Shown piece by piece: positions 28,301 to 36,758 of a stretch of 64,000 nt of DNA (the first letter of the stretch is position 1; each line of letters opens with the position of its first letter). Under the pieces are notes generated by a model. It worked only from the letters and a program-made list of their open reading frames with translations, was not told where the DNA came from and did no database searches. Position numbers and translations under genes: made by a program. The stretch is from JAGXRK01 sp963714415 (lineage in GTDB: Bacteria > Bacteroidota > Ignavibacteria > Ignavibacteriales > Ignavibacteriaceae), in contig CAVQOL010000015.1 of assembly GCA_963714415.1 (NCBI GenBank), positions 62,001-126,000 on the forward strand, read 5' to 3'.

Positions 28301-28983
28301 TTCGTTCTGATGAATTCCAGTTGCTCATGAATGTTGTATGGACTTGCCGTAATCGGTTTTCTTAAAAATGAAATTAAACTAAGTCCGCCTTCACCAAACG
28401 GAATTTCCTTTTCAAAGAATTTTTCCGTTGTTTCTATCAGGGCGTTATACTTTGTAGTTTTTACAAGCTTTTCATCGGAGTAAAGTTCTTTAAGCTGCTT
28501 TGTAGATGGATTAAGATTTTCAAAGTTCAGAAGTATTAACTCTTCTAAAATAATTTCACGGTTGGTTTTATTTCCTGTTTTACCTTTGAGATAATCCAGT
28601 GGCTTTATTTTGTTTTTGAAAACGGGCAGCGGAGGAAATTCTTCAATAAATGATAGCAGAACTTTATCTACTTCGTCATTGGATAAACTGCCGTCAAGGA
28701 ATTCTAAGTTTCTTTCAAACACACCGGGATTATCAGTTTCTTCATACTTTCTTATAAGCAGGTGAAAAATTTCGTGCATTAAACCGAGTGCATTTAATTG
28801 ACCCGGAGTTATAAGCTGATCCTGTTTTTCTTCATCTCTGCGTATCTTATTTATTCTTTCGGAAAGAAGCCGGGCAGTTTTTGCATTTGCAATAATCAAA
28901 TCTCCCGTAACGGAAAAAAGAGATTCCTCAAATTTGTATTTAACTCGCGATTCTTTAGAAACGTGAAAATAATAAGTAGTCAT
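25378..28983 (-). CDS. Large GH13 alpha-amylase-family protein
   Basis: Protein of 1201 residues with no signal peptide, so probably cytoplasmic. Residues 1-350 are a helical N-terminal region unlike ordinary amylases and include a HExxH motif, MHEIFHLL (about 68-75). The GH13 barrel follows: region I DMVPNHTG (about 421), region II RFDAAMTLAKKH (about 540) with the nucleophile Asp, region III LLAEAFW (about 605) with the acid/base Glu, and region IV SNPDEETA (about 664), where most members have NHD. GLPMFAHGQIDGYSEKYGM closes the barrel. The last 350 residues are helical and unassigned. Likely acts on alpha-glucans such as glycogen or maltodextrin; the reaction type cannot be told from sequence. 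No glg genes are adjacent. Confidence 0.8.
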   Translation of the reverse strand: MTTYYFHVSKESRVKYKFEESLFSVTGDLIIANAKTARLLSERINKIRRDEEKQDQLITPGQLNALGLMHEIFHLLIRKYEETDNPGVFERNLEFLDGSLSNDEVDKVLLSFIEEFPPLPVFKNKIKPLDYLKGKTGNKTNREIILEELILLNFENLNPSTKQLKELYSDEKLVKTTKYNALIETTEKFFEKEIPFGEGGLSLISFLRKPITASPYNIHEQLEFIRTNWGIVLDEILLDKLLRGKDLIQEDFKLFVQHGGGEKGTPPVPSYDFDHAYFESLRKKLEEGKNLSDAEYQYYQLELERFTEDIDWMPRVVMIAKNAYVWLFQLSKKYGYEIKRLDQIPDEELDLLARWNFTALWLIGIWERSSASKKIKQMMGNPEAASSAYSLYDYVIANDLGGEDAFNNLKDRAWQRGIRLSSDMVPNHTGIYSKWVVEKPDYFIQTSSPPYPGYRFLGPNLSDDERVEVRIEDQYYSRTDAAIVFERLDRYTGDRKYIYHGNDGTNMPWNDTAQLNLMHPEVRESLIQTIMHVARKTPIIRFDAAMTLAKKHYQRLWFPIPGTGGAIPSRSDYALTRSQFDDAMPVEFWREVVDRINAELPNTLLLAEAFWLMEGYFVRTLGMHRVYNSAFMHMLMKEENEKYKLLIKNTLTFNPEILKRYVNFMSNPDEETAVNQFGKGDKYFGVATLLITLPGLPMFAHGQIDGYSEKYGMEYQRSYYNEIPDDHLIRRHEKEIFPLTRKRHLFSQVENFELYDFISPTVDVNENVFAYSNRSGNELALVLYNNSYIEAFGSIRYSVNKVQKNNSVSNTTIANALSLNGNHSFFYSCRDYATNLYYLISGEEFHHNGFHLHLRGYQFKVLLDFNEINDLDGKYRRLYDHLGGRGVESLDKALMELNLTPFHNSFINLFSTASLENIEQVIKGEAELIDDEIISQLKDVIYNLNKVLPSEKSNEELIEDFENKIESLKSFYDLSIKIASAKRKDKWIKYFENIFSFNLLEGKKSENHFLIVHSMIEVILSTQIKTHSSPVVFHDLMLWKPLFEILGYIGLGSISEVYYNLLIVLFESGYIPHYINAEQIKSSEMKKGKSDKSKKEIIDKEQFCSDLFSKDISKNFLLVNEYDGESFFNKERFDVLIKWLIIKSTIYTINLESGKKAKDAIKYYSELYNLLIEQSVKSGYKVNEFIKSKLWKSPQIKLKKQ

Positions 28984-29687
28984 ATTACAATGTGAATATT
29001 TTACAGATTACGACTTGTTTTAACAGCTAATATAATAAATATCTCATTCGGATTCTGACAGAAACGGGGCAATCGACGACTGATCCGTCTTCATACTTTG
29101 CGCTTCACCTGACAAGTTGACGGCTGATTGAATGAATGATTGATTGATTGGATGAATGATTGGATGGATGCTGAATACCGGATTCTGCTAAAACACTGCT
29201 GAACTAACAACTCAAACCTTGAACTCCGAATTTAAACCTTTGTATTGAACATTCAACATTGAACATTTATCATTTAACCTTGAGCATTTATTAATAGTTT
29301 TCGTCGTGGCTTGCAGATTTTAAAGTCGATTTCTTAGTTTCAGGTGAGCATTCAAGGGAGTTAGTCATTGGCGAGTGGTATTCCAAATATTACTTATCAA
29401 AAAATTGCACCGGAGGGGGATGATAACAAGCTTAAGTTAACTTACCTGCTTCTAGTAATCCTGCACACAAACTACTGCAATAAAGAAAACAAAAAACTTT
29501 TTAGATTGAATTGTAAAAGATTATAGATATGCATAACCTAATTTTGAATAGTGTGATTTTAAAAAGTTTTCACAACAACTGGAATGTTGATACCTGTCCG
29601 CACTCTTGCGGATCTATGTTCTTTAATTAATAATTTAATGCAGTAAAAGTAATAGTTAGCTTTCTAAAAATATTTATTAGATGTAAA
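28984..29687. other. 700-base intergenic stretch with low-complexity repeats
   Basis: No convincing gene. It holds a degenerate tetranucleotide repeat of TGAT/TGAA/GGAT words at 29128-29172, and an AT-rich block at 29246-29293 made of the words gaacattcaacattgaacattt. A short hairpin (tccgca/tgcgga) sits near 29597-29612. The right end, GTTAGCT at 29655-29661, is the proposed left edge of an integron-like cassette described below. Confidence 0.5.
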
Positions 29688-30068
29688 ATGAATTTAACAT
29701 TTAGATTATTCGTTCTGTTTTTTTTAATAATATTTGTCTCTCATAAAAATATTTCAAACACTCCAATTTCTTCTGGGAATATAAAAGTTGTTGGTAAGGG
29801 AACCATTACTTATGTAATACCAAGCTTTTCACCAGAAGTCGGTAATCACATAGGATATATTTTAAAAAATCCAACGTGGGAAATTCCGCCGAAGGAAGAA
29901 AGATTTCGTACTTTTCTTGAACCAGACTCAATTATTAAAAATTATTTAAACCAATATGTTCATATTGAGGGGACGCAATATAAAATCCCTGGCAAAAAAA
30001 TAAATAGCTATACATTCATAAATCCATATGATATAATTGTTGTAGATAAAATTTATGTTATAAATTAA
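29688..30068 (+). CDS. Small exported hypothetical protein (proposed cassette gene)
   Basis: Unrecognised protein of 126 residues. A hydrophobic N-terminal segment (about 5-20, FVLFFLIIFVS) predicts export or a membrane anchor. The mature part is short and beta-rich with no Cys and no motif I know (VVGKGTITYVIPSFSP, then INPYDIIVVDKIYVIN). It is the only gene between the GTTAGCT at 29655 and an attC-like site that starts seven bases after its stop. No clear ribosome site. It may be a cassette-borne gene; function unknown. Confidence 0.55.
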   Translation: MNLTFRLFVLFFLIIFVSHKNISNTPISSGNIKVVGKGTITYVIPSFSPEVGNHIGYILKNPTWEIPPKEERFRTFLEPDSIIKNYLNQYVHIEGTQYKIPGKKINSYTFINPYDIIVVDKIYVIN

Positions 30069-30074
30069 TAATCA

Positions 30075-30174
30075 AGCTAACAAGCGCCCAACCTTCGGTA
30101 GGCAAGCTCAACGCCGACTTCCATAGGAAAGGGTTGCCAATTAAAAATTGAGTTAGGCGCAACGTCGTTATACC
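30075..30174 (+). other. attC-like recombination site 1
   Basis: About 99 bases with the layout of an integron attC. AGCTAAC (30075-30081) could be R'', GCGCCCAAC (30084-30092) pairs with GTTAGGCGC (30152-30160; one G-T pair), GGCAA (30101-30105) pairs with TTGCC (30134-30138), and TTCC pairs with GGAA around ATA at the tip. The site ends CG^TTATACC (30166-30174). As expected of cassettes, AGCTAAC is the exact complement of GTTAGCT at 29655-29661, the start of the same proposed cassette. Confidence 0.5.
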
Positions 30175-30190
30175 TCAAAATAAGGGAACA

Positions 30191-30616
30191 ATGATTGAAA
30201 ATTCAAATAGAGAAAAAAGAAAATATATTGCAATGAATTTCATTCTTTTTGCGATATTATTTTTGTCTGTTTCCTTTAACAAAGAATACATACATCCAAT
30301 ATTTAGGAACAAACCTTTTTTAGGAATATTAACTGGAAGTTTTTCAAACTTTATGGCAGCATACATTATAAGTCTTTTCTCAATTGCTGCAATTTTAAGT
30401 AGAAAGATAAACGTTAAAAAAGGTAGATTTATTTTTTATTTAGTTGCTTTGATTGTTTTTCTTATTTTAACATTTGAAGAGATTACTCCTTTTGTGAATG
30501 CGAGCAAAGTATATGATATCTATGATATAATAGCAAGTGCTATCGGTTCCATATTTGCGATTATAACATTTGAAGTTATTATGATTTTTAAAAAAAGTAA
30601 ATCATCAAACGAATAG
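30191..30616 (+). CDS. Four-helix membrane hypothetical protein (proposed cassette gene)
   Basis: Protein of 141 residues with about four transmembrane segments (about 14-32, 45-70, 81-100, 115-134). The last part, VYDIYDIIASAIGSIFAIIT, recalls the final helices of VanZ-like proteins, but the match is too weak to name. It begins 17 bases after the end of attC-like site 1. A second membrane gene follows after 19 bases on the same strand; both lie between the two attC-like sites. Very AT-rich, as are its neighbours. Confidence 0.6.
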   Translation: MIENSNREKRKYIAMNFILFAILFLSVSFNKEYIHPIFRNKPFLGILTGSFSNFMAAYIISLFSIAAILSRKINVKKGRFIFYLVALIVFLILTFEEITPFVNASKVYDIYDIIASAIGSIFAIITFEVIMIFKKSKSSNE

Positions 30617-30635
30617 AAACTTGTTGAGTTACTAA

Positions 30636-30992
30636 ATGAAATTTAGAAAAAAGTACCCAAATATTGTTCTAATATTAACGGGCTTAGCTTTTTTAGCAAG
30701 TGGAATTGATTGCATAGAAAATGATTTAAAGGTATTAGGCTTTTTAAGTTTTTTTGTTGCTTTCTTAAACTTTGTGTCATTATTCTATTCTAAAAAATAT
30801 CCCTTGTATTCAAAAATCACTTTGTTAATAATCAATGCTTTATTTGCATTAGCATCAAGTTATTTGTTTTTCATCGCGGGTAAAGATAAAATTCAATATG
30901 GCTGGTTACTTGTTTTTATTGCTTATTTAATCGCCATAATATTATTCCTCAAGAAGAATAAAATATTTAATAATAAAATTGTAGGTTCATAA
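30636..30992 (+). CDS. Small membrane hypothetical protein (proposed cassette gene)
   Basis: Protein of 118 residues with four predicted transmembrane helices (IVLILTGLAFLASGIDC, LGFLSFFVAFLNFVSLFY, ITLLIINALFALASSYLFF, WLLVFIAYLIAIILF). No family recognised. It is the second gene between the attC-like sites and ends 18 bases before site 2. Two genes in one cassette are uncommon but known. Confidence 0.55.
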   Translation: MKFRKKYPNIVLILTGLAFLASGIDCIENDLKVLGFLSFFVAFLNFVSLFYSKKYPLYSKITLLIINALFALASSYLFFIAGKDKIQYGWLLVFIAYLIAIILFLKKNKIFNNKIVGS

Positions 30993-31010
30993 AACAATTA
31001 AAATATAAAG

Positions 31011-31080
31011 GGTATAACCAGCCCCCTACCTTCGGTAGGCAAGCCCAACGCCGACCCCCGATATTTATCGGGGCAAGCTG
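31011..31080 (+). other. attC-like site 2 with a nested palindrome
   Basis: Starts GGTATAAC (31011-31018), the exact complement of the GTTATACC that ends site 1 (30167-30174), as a cassette's own two ends should be. Bases 31028-31055 match 30091-30118 of site 1 in 27 of 28 positions. The right half differs: ccccgat...atcgggg (31056-31073) forms a separate palindrome and the expected L'/R' pair is not seen, so this site looks degenerate or interrupted. The following 31081-31278 contains no gene; I see only AT-rich DNA with short hairpins. Confidence 0.4.
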
Positions 31081-31278
31081 CCATACTGGTTTAGCAGATA
31101 TTGGATTCTTGATGCTGGTTTAAAAAGTTTCTAACTTAAAGTCGTTCTGGTTTTGAAAGTTTTTTAATTGTTAATTATACATTTTTAATTTTTAATTGAT
31201 TATTCTTGCTATCTAACAAGTGCATATAAAGAAGAAAGCTTTTTAAGTTTATTCCTGTTAATAGAAGAGGTATGTATT

Positions 31279-32418
31279 ATGGAGCAAAAAATAATATCAA
31301 TTCTGAAGATGTTCTGTTTAATATTTATAATTACGTTTTCAGGTTGCGATAAAGATGAAATACCAACTGCTCCGCATTTTAACAGTTTAGAGGAAGAAAT
31401 AGATTACATTGCAAATCGATATGTTAAAGTTGGAGCAATGATTGGGATTATTAATAAGGAACAGGAGAAGATCATTTTTTCTTACGGGACAAAATCTGTT
31501 GAAAATAATGATCCACCTGATGCAAACTCAGTTTTTGAAATTGGTTCAATCACAAAAACTTTTACAACGACATTATTGGCGGATATGTACTTAAGAGGTG
31601 CTTTTTTTTTAGATGATACGGTTAGCCATTATTTGCCTGCCAATCAAGTGACGATGCCTTCCAAGGATGGGATTGAAATAACATTTAGACATATTGCAAC
31701 ACATACTTCTGGTATTCCAAGGTCGCCTCATGATGACAATTCAAACTATCCGCTTCCACCAGATTTTGATTATTACAGTCCTTATACTTGCTATACGACA
31801 CAACATATATACGACTATCTCACAAATTATTGTACACTGAATTTCACACCGGGCACCTGGTGGGAGTATTCAAATACTGGGATGGGATTATTAGGACACA
31901 TACTTGGTTTGATCGACGGCACATCATATGATAGTATTTTAAGAAGATATCTGTTCGATGTATTGGGGATGAATAACAGTTCAATATATTTGACCGAGGA
32001 GCAGGAGAGCAATCTTGCACTTAGTCATAATGGTAATCTCGAACCTGGACTTTATTTCTTCGCCAATGACATATTTCAAGGAGCCGGAAGCATTAAATCT
32101 TCACTGAATGACATGTTCAAATATTTAGAAGCTCAAATGGGTCTGGAGGAAACTCCATTAAAAAACGCTATAACTTTAACACATCAACCCTGGATGCATC
32201 AAGGATCGTGGGGAGACCAGGCTTTAGCATGGCTCATTTTAGAATTAATTGACGGCCAGGTAATCACATATCATGGCGGCAATACATATGGCTATTCGTC
32301 ATATATCGGGTTCAATGAGTCTGCATCAACCGGTGTTATAATTTTATTAAACTTTAGCACACAGGGTGAGCAAATGAGTATGGGTCAAGAGATTTTGAGA
32401 GCAATTAATAAGTATTAG
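31279..32418 (+). CDS. Beta-lactamase-family (class C-like) serine hydrolase, lipoprotein
   Basis: Protein of 379 residues with a lipobox (ITFSGC) near residue 23, so lipid-anchored outside the cytoplasm. Serine-hydrolase motifs are present: SITK (in FEIGSITKTFTTT, about 94-97), the Tyr motif YSN (WWEYSNTGMGLLG) and HGG in place of KTG (YHGGNTYGYSS). This set is shared by class C beta-lactamases, DD-peptidases and esterases. Substrate unknown; antibiotic resistance should not be assumed. RBS-like AAGAGG lies before the ATG at 31279. The GNAT-YoaP gene begins four bases after its stop. Confidence 0.85.
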   Translation: MEQKIISILKMFCLIFIITFSGCDKDEIPTAPHFNSLEEEIDYIANRYVKVGAMIGIINKEQEKIIFSYGTKSVENNDPPDANSVFEIGSITKTFTTTLLADMYLRGAFFLDDTVSHYLPANQVTMPSKDGIEITFRHIATHTSGIPRSPHDDNSNYPLPPDFDYYSPYTCYTTQHIYDYLTNYCTLNFTPGTWWEYSNTGMGLLGHILGLIDGTSYDSILRRYLFDVLGMNNSSIYLTEEQESNLALSHNGNLEPGLYFFANDIFQGAGSIKSSLNDMFKYLEAQMGLEETPLKNAITLTHQPWMHQGSWGDQALAWLILELIDGQVITYHGGNTYGYSSYIGFNESASTGVIILLNFSTQGEQMSMGQEILRAINKY

Positions 32419-32422
32419 TAAT

Positions 32423-33209
32423 ATGGAAATAATTGATCTTAACGAAAAATATTACTCAACTTATTTCTTATGCCTTGAAGATTGGTCAGATGAAATAAAG
32501 GAAGCTGGTAATCACAAAGAAATGTGGTTCAAAAAATTCAAGGATAAAGGGCTCCGAGTAAAATTAGCCGTAGAAAATGAGAAAGCGTGCGGTATGATTC
32601 AATATCTTCCTATAGAACATTCTATTATTGAAGGGAAAGAATTATACTTTATTAAATGTATTTGGGTTCACGGATATAAAAAAGGTATTGGAAATTTTCA
32701 AAAAAGAGGTATTGGTACAGCATTACTCAAAGCAGCAGAAGAAGATGTAAAATTATTAAAGGGGAAAGGAACAGTTGCCTGGGGTCTTTCTCTACCATTT
32801 TGGATGAAAGCATCCTGGTTTAGGAAGAAAGGTTATAAAAAAATTGACAAAAATGGAATTGCGAACTTTATTATGGAAACCATTCTCCGAAGAAGCAATT
32901 CCTCCCAAATGGATTAAAGAAAAAAAGAAACCACAACCAATAGAAGGAAAAGTTACTGTAACTTCTTTTATAAATGGATGGTGCCCTGCTCAAAATCTTG
33001 CATATGAAAGAGCAAAAAGAGCGTCATTAGAGTTTGGGGATAAAGTTGAATTTCAAGAAATATCAACAGCAAGTAAGGAAGTTGTAAATGAATGGGGAAT
33101 ATCCGATGCTCTGTTTGTCGATGGAAAGCAAATAAGAACCGGACCGCCGCCATCATATGAAAAAATAAGAAAAATAATTACTAAAAAAGTAAATCGTTTA
33201 AAAGTATAG
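32423..33209 (+). CDS. GNAT acetyltransferase with YoaP-like C-terminal domain (apparent frameshift)
   Basis: Two overlapping frames join into one protein of about 261 residues. The first has a GNAT fold with the acetyl-CoA loop FQKRGIGTALLKAA (about 94-107). The second frame provides LLWKPFSEEAIPPKWI and a thioredoxin-like YoaP domain with NGWCPAQNLAYERAK and VNEWGISDALFVDGKQIRTG. The single extra base is in gcgaacttta near 32863; dropping one A or one T restores GIA(T/N)LLWKPFSEE. This GNAT-YoaP arrangement is known in Bacillus and Bacteroidota; substrate unknown. It follows the serine hydrolase by four bases, so they are likely co-transcribed. Confidence 0.8.
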
Positions 33210-33263
33210 TTGCAAGCTTACACACAAAACCGTTATACTTTTACTAAATTAGAAAGTAAAAAA

Positions 33264-34526
33264 GTGCAAATACTGAAACAGACTATCGTCATATTATTTT
33301 TATGTTCCACATTACTCCTGTCTCAAGAATGGCCGCAACAGGAGAAGTCGTTATTATCAGATTCTAATAAAGTTGTAATCATTATAATTGATGGTGCCCG
33401 TTATACTGAAACTTTTGGCGATCCGACATATACTTATATTCCTAAAATGTGGGAATTATCTAAAGAAGGGGCTGTAATCGATAATTTTTATAATGATTCG
33501 ATGACTTATACTTCAAGGGCTATTCCTGCATTGTGGTGCGGAACCTGGACTGCAGTCCGCGACACATTCTATTCAGGCTATCAAACACAATACTCTATTC
33601 AACCATCAATATTTGAATACTATCGCAAGCAGAAAAATATGCCTGTTCAAGAATGTTTTTATGTGTTAAAGTACATAACATCATTATGGCTGCCGAGTTT
33701 TGACCCCTCTTATGGTCCTGCCTACTGGCCACAATATCATAGCAGCGGATCATCCGATGAAGATGTTGCCGATCAGGCTCAATGGATAATGAATACTTAT
33801 CATCCTCATTTTTTATGGATTTATTTAGCCGATGTTGATCATGCCGGGCATAGCGGTGATTGGAATATTTATACGAACGCAATAATAACTGCCGATAGTA
33901 TTGTCGAACATATTTGGAACAAAATCCAATCCGATCCCTTTTATCAAAATTCCACGACACTTTTTGTAACCAATGATCACGGTCGGCATGATTACGACTT
34001 CAGTGGACATGGTGATGGTTGTGAAGGATGCAGACATATTCAGTTTTTAGCACTTGGTCCTAATGTAAAACAGAATTTTGTTTCATCTCAATACAGAAGA
34101 ATTCCCGATGTGGCCGTTACTATTGCAGAACTTTTTGGTATAGATCCCGAAAAAGCCACCGGCGAGAATATGTCGGAATTATTTGTTACTACGGGAATTA
34201 AATCGTTAAACAATTCAGTATCCGATTTTTTTTTAGAACAGAACTTTCCAAATCCGTTTAATCCAAGTAACATACGATTTACCGTTTTCAAGATGAGAGA
34301 CGGAGATTGAGAAACGTAATCACTCAAGAGTTTACGATGTTCTAGGAAATGAAATTGCAACTTTGTTAGTGAAGAAATACCTGCGGGTAAATATGAAGTG
34401 GAATTCTGCGTCTTAGGTGGATCCGCCTCTGGCGGAAATGCTTCGTCGCTTGCAAGTGGTGTTTATTTTTATAAAATGATGTCCGGTGATTATGTGAAGA
34501 CTAAAAAAATGTTACTTTTAAAATAA
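33264..34526 (+). CDS. Alkaline-phosphatase-superfamily protein with broken T9SS tail
   Basis: Exported metal-dependent phosphatase/sulfatase-like enzyme. The frame is open from TTG 33210, but the GTG at 33264 starts a proper signal peptide (ILKQTIVILFLCSTLLLSQ). Metal and nucleophile motifs are IIIIDGARY, the Thr/Ser region MTYTSRAIPALWCG, YLADVDHAGHSGD, TNDHGRHD and SGHGDGCEGCRH, in phosphoglycerate-mutase/nucleotide-pyrophosphatase order. After NFPNPFNPSNIRFTV the frame is lost near 34290 and several shifts follow, but other frames still read VYDVLGNEIATL, AGKYEVEF and SLASGVYFYKMM...KKMLLLK, so the original end is 34526. Substrate unknown. Confidence 0.75.
34422..34436. repeat. GC-rich palindrome inside a T9SS tail
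   Basis: tccgcctctggcgga, six-base arms around tct, within the sorting domain of the phosphatase-like gene. It belongs with the same-type palindromes at 53178 and 55165. Confidence 0.7.
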
Positions 34527-34542
34527 TAATTATGACATCTAT

Positions 34543-34577
34543 AATCCGCTGTACAAGATAAAGGCGGATTGTGTTTT
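34543..34577 (+). terminator. Intrinsic terminator
   Basis: aatccgc (34543-34549) pairs with gcggatt (34564-34570), followed by gtgttttt. It lies 17 bases after the stop of the phosphatase-like gene. Confidence 0.7.
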
Positions 34578-34638
34578 TAAAATTTAATTGGGATAACAGG
34601 CAGTTAACTGGTATAAATAAATTTCTTAGGTTCCAAAT

Positions 34639-35841
34639 ATGAAATTAAAAATTACATTACTTTCACAATTTATTTTGATCACTTTTTGTTTTGGTCAAAA
34701 TTATAATCCATTTATCGAGGAACTATTGAATCAAACTAATTTAGATTCCTTAGTTTCATATGTTCGAATTCTCTCCGGTGAAGATTCTGTTGCGATAGCC
34801 GATTCCACAGTATTAATCACTCATAGAGTAAGTAACTGGGGAAATGATTTAGCCGCAGAATATATTAAGCAAAAATTAGAAGGCTATGATTTAGAAACTT
34901 ATGACCAACGTTATAGCACAACAGGGAGAAATATTTATTCTATTCAGAGAGGTACAACATATCCTGAAAAATATTTCATTTTTTGTGCCCATTATGATGC
35001 TGTTACATTTTATTGTGCGGATGATAATGCAAGTGGAGTCGCCGGAGTTTTTGAAGCAGCCAGAATCCTTTCCAATTGTCAATTTGATTATTCGATTATC
35101 TATGCCCTCTGGGATGAGGAAGAAATAGGACTTCGTGGAAGTAAATATTTTGCTGCGCAGGCTGATTCAAATGGTACAGATATTATAGGTGTTCTAAATA
35201 TGGATATGGCTAGTTGGGATAGTAACGACGATGGACTATTTGATATTCATACCAGTGATAAAGCAAACTCGGTTTCTTTAGCAAATTTTCTTGTTGTGAT
35301 TGATTCATTATATGACTTATCTTTAAATCCTGTTATTTATAATCCTGGTGCGTCGGCAAGTGATCATTCGCCTTTCTGGCAATTTAATTATTCAGCAATT
35401 TTAATTATCGAAGCTTACTATGGCGGAGATTTCAATCCATATTATCATAGTACTAATGACAGAATAGATAAGTTTAATTTAACTTACTTTCATAATGTAG
35501 TTAAGTTAGGGATTGCATCTATCTCGACGTTAGCAACGGAAAACTTTATAGTATCAGTGCGAGAAAATGTTAATGTACCGTATTCAATTTATATGAACAA
35601 TTTTCCGAATCCCTTTAACAATTCTACCATAATTCAATATGTAATTCCAGAAGATGATTACATAACATTAGATTTATACAACGGTATTGGTGAAAGGATT
35701 ACATATTTATATAAGGGATTTAAGAAAGCAGGTGAATATGAAATCCATTTTAATGGGGATACAATTACTAGCGGAGTATACTTTATTATTCTAAAAACAT
35801 CAAAACATATTTACAGTCATAAAATATTACTCTTAAAATAG
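34639..35841 (+). CDS. Secreted M28 family metallopeptidase with T9SS tail
   Basis: Zinc aminopeptidase-like protein of 400 residues. The signal peptide is MKLKITLLSQFILITFCFGQ. The zinc set of the M28 family is complete: His in FCAHYDAV, bridging Asp in CADDNASGVAG, catalytic Glu pair in YALWDEEEIGLRG, Asp in VLNMDMASWD and His in PYYHSTNDRIDKF. The last 85 residues are a T9SS sorting domain (NNFPNPFNNSTIIQYVI, ITSGVYFIILK, HKILLLK). It should be secreted and cleave N-terminal amino acids from peptides. Intact, unlike its neighbours. Confidence 0.92.
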   Translation: MKLKITLLSQFILITFCFGQNYNPFIEELLNQTNLDSLVSYVRILSGEDSVAIADSTVLITHRVSNWGNDLAAEYIKQKLEGYDLETYDQRYSTTGRNIYSIQRGTTYPEKYFIFCAHYDAVTFYCADDNASGVAGVFEAARILSNCQFDYSIIYALWDEEEIGLRGSKYFAAQADSNGTDIIGVLNMDMASWDSNDDGLFDIHTSDKANSVSLANFLVVIDSLYDLSLNPVIYNPGASASDHSPFWQFNYSAILIIEAYYGGDFNPYYHSTNDRIDKFNLTYFHNVVKLGIASISTLATENFIVSVRENVNVPYSIYMNNFPNPFNNSTIIQYVIPEDDYITLDLYNGIGERITYLYKGFKKAGEYEIHFNGDTITSGVYFIILKTSKHIYSHKILLLK

Positions 35842-35880
35842 AAGCCACATAATCTCTTTAATCCGCCAGATTTATCAGCC

Positions 35881-35895
35881 TCCGCCATAGGCAGA
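35881..35895. repeat. Degenerate palindrome of the tccgcc...ggcgga type
   Basis: tccgccataggcaga lies just after the M28 gene, with related words (atccgccagattta, tagctgaggcg) on both sides, like a decayed copy of the element seen inside T9SS tails. Confidence 0.4.
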
Positions 35896-36003
35896 TAAAT
35901 TTAGCTGAGGCGCACAGGTTCGTGAAAATAACAGGTGATATCAATTTTAATTAAAACAATAGAGAATGGCTTAAAAACAACTCTATTTTATCAAAGGAGA
36001 AAT

Positions 36004-36549
36004 ATGAAAAATATACTTATTGTTTTCGGTTTTTTATTTCTTTTATCTTTCTCAAATATCTCGTCTAATCAAATTTCAGTTAATAATTTTAATCAATCAG
36101 GAATTGAGGACTTTAATTTAGAAGAAAAGCCTTCACAATCAGTTTCTGATAATTCTAAACCTTCCAAGGAGGTTTGTGATATCATATATTCAGCGATGCT
36201 TGGTATCTCGGTAAATCTTATTGAGGAAGTTGAAGGTAGTTTCTATGACGATCATTTGAAAAAATATGTTAATGGTTGTTTGCTCCTAATAACAGGAACG
36301 TGGAGTGAATTGGGCGAAAATCCTGATCCAATAAATTTAATCTTTAGTTTACTTTCTGATAATGGTTGGTCACAATATGTAGAATATTCAGCCGATGGCC
36401 CGGATGGAACTATTTTTTCATTAATTAAGGATGATAATTGGTGTATAGTTAAAGGACAATGGAATAGCGGAGATGATGCTGATTCGATTTATGTCCCTTC
36501 AGATGCTTATCAGATTATTGTGATGTGCGGTAGACTTTCTGATGACTGA
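36004..36549 (+). CDS. Exported hypothetical protein
   Basis: Unrecognised protein of 181 residues. The frame is open from 35935, but ATG 36004 is preceded by AAAGGAG at ideal spacing and begins a signal peptide (MKNILIVFGFLFLLSFSNIS). The mature part has three Cys (KEVCDIIYS, GCLLLITG, WCIVKGQW and a last one in VMCGRL make four in total) and an acidic C-terminus, as in small extracellular proteins stabilised by disulfides. No domain recognised. Placed between two T9SS-tailed genes but has no sorting tail itself. Confidence 0.65.
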   Translation: MKNILIVFGFLFLLSFSNISSNQISVNNFNQSGIEDFNLEEKPSQSVSDNSKPSKEVCDIIYSAMLGISVNLIEEVEGSFYDDHLKKYVNGCLLLITGTWSELGENPDPINLIFSLLSDNGWSQYVEYSADGPDGTIFSLIKDDNWCIVKGQWNSGDDADSIYVPSDAYQIIVMCGRLSDD

Positions 36550-36758
36550 AAAATTATTATTAAAGATAGTTTAAAATAAAAACGGCTCGCTATGTATCGT
36601 CTTAGCTCATTACCCGATATTCATTGGGCTGACTAACAAGCAGGTGTTTAGTATTAGTGTTTTCCTTATTATTCTTAATTGTTGCGGAAGCTCAAAAACA
36701 GTACCGCAGGTATGCTGAAAAAGTCTTTTCATAAACAATTTAACTAAGGAGTAACAAA

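Noticed and set aside
31279..32418. Antibiotic-resistance beta-lactamase
   Set aside because: SxxK and YSN motifs are shared with many esterases and peptidases, and HGG replaces KTG; there is no support for drug hydrolysis.
36630..36670. A third attC-like site (gactaacaagc ... gtttagt)
   Set aside because: The arms are short, the spacing is wrong, and the core shared by the two other sites is missing.
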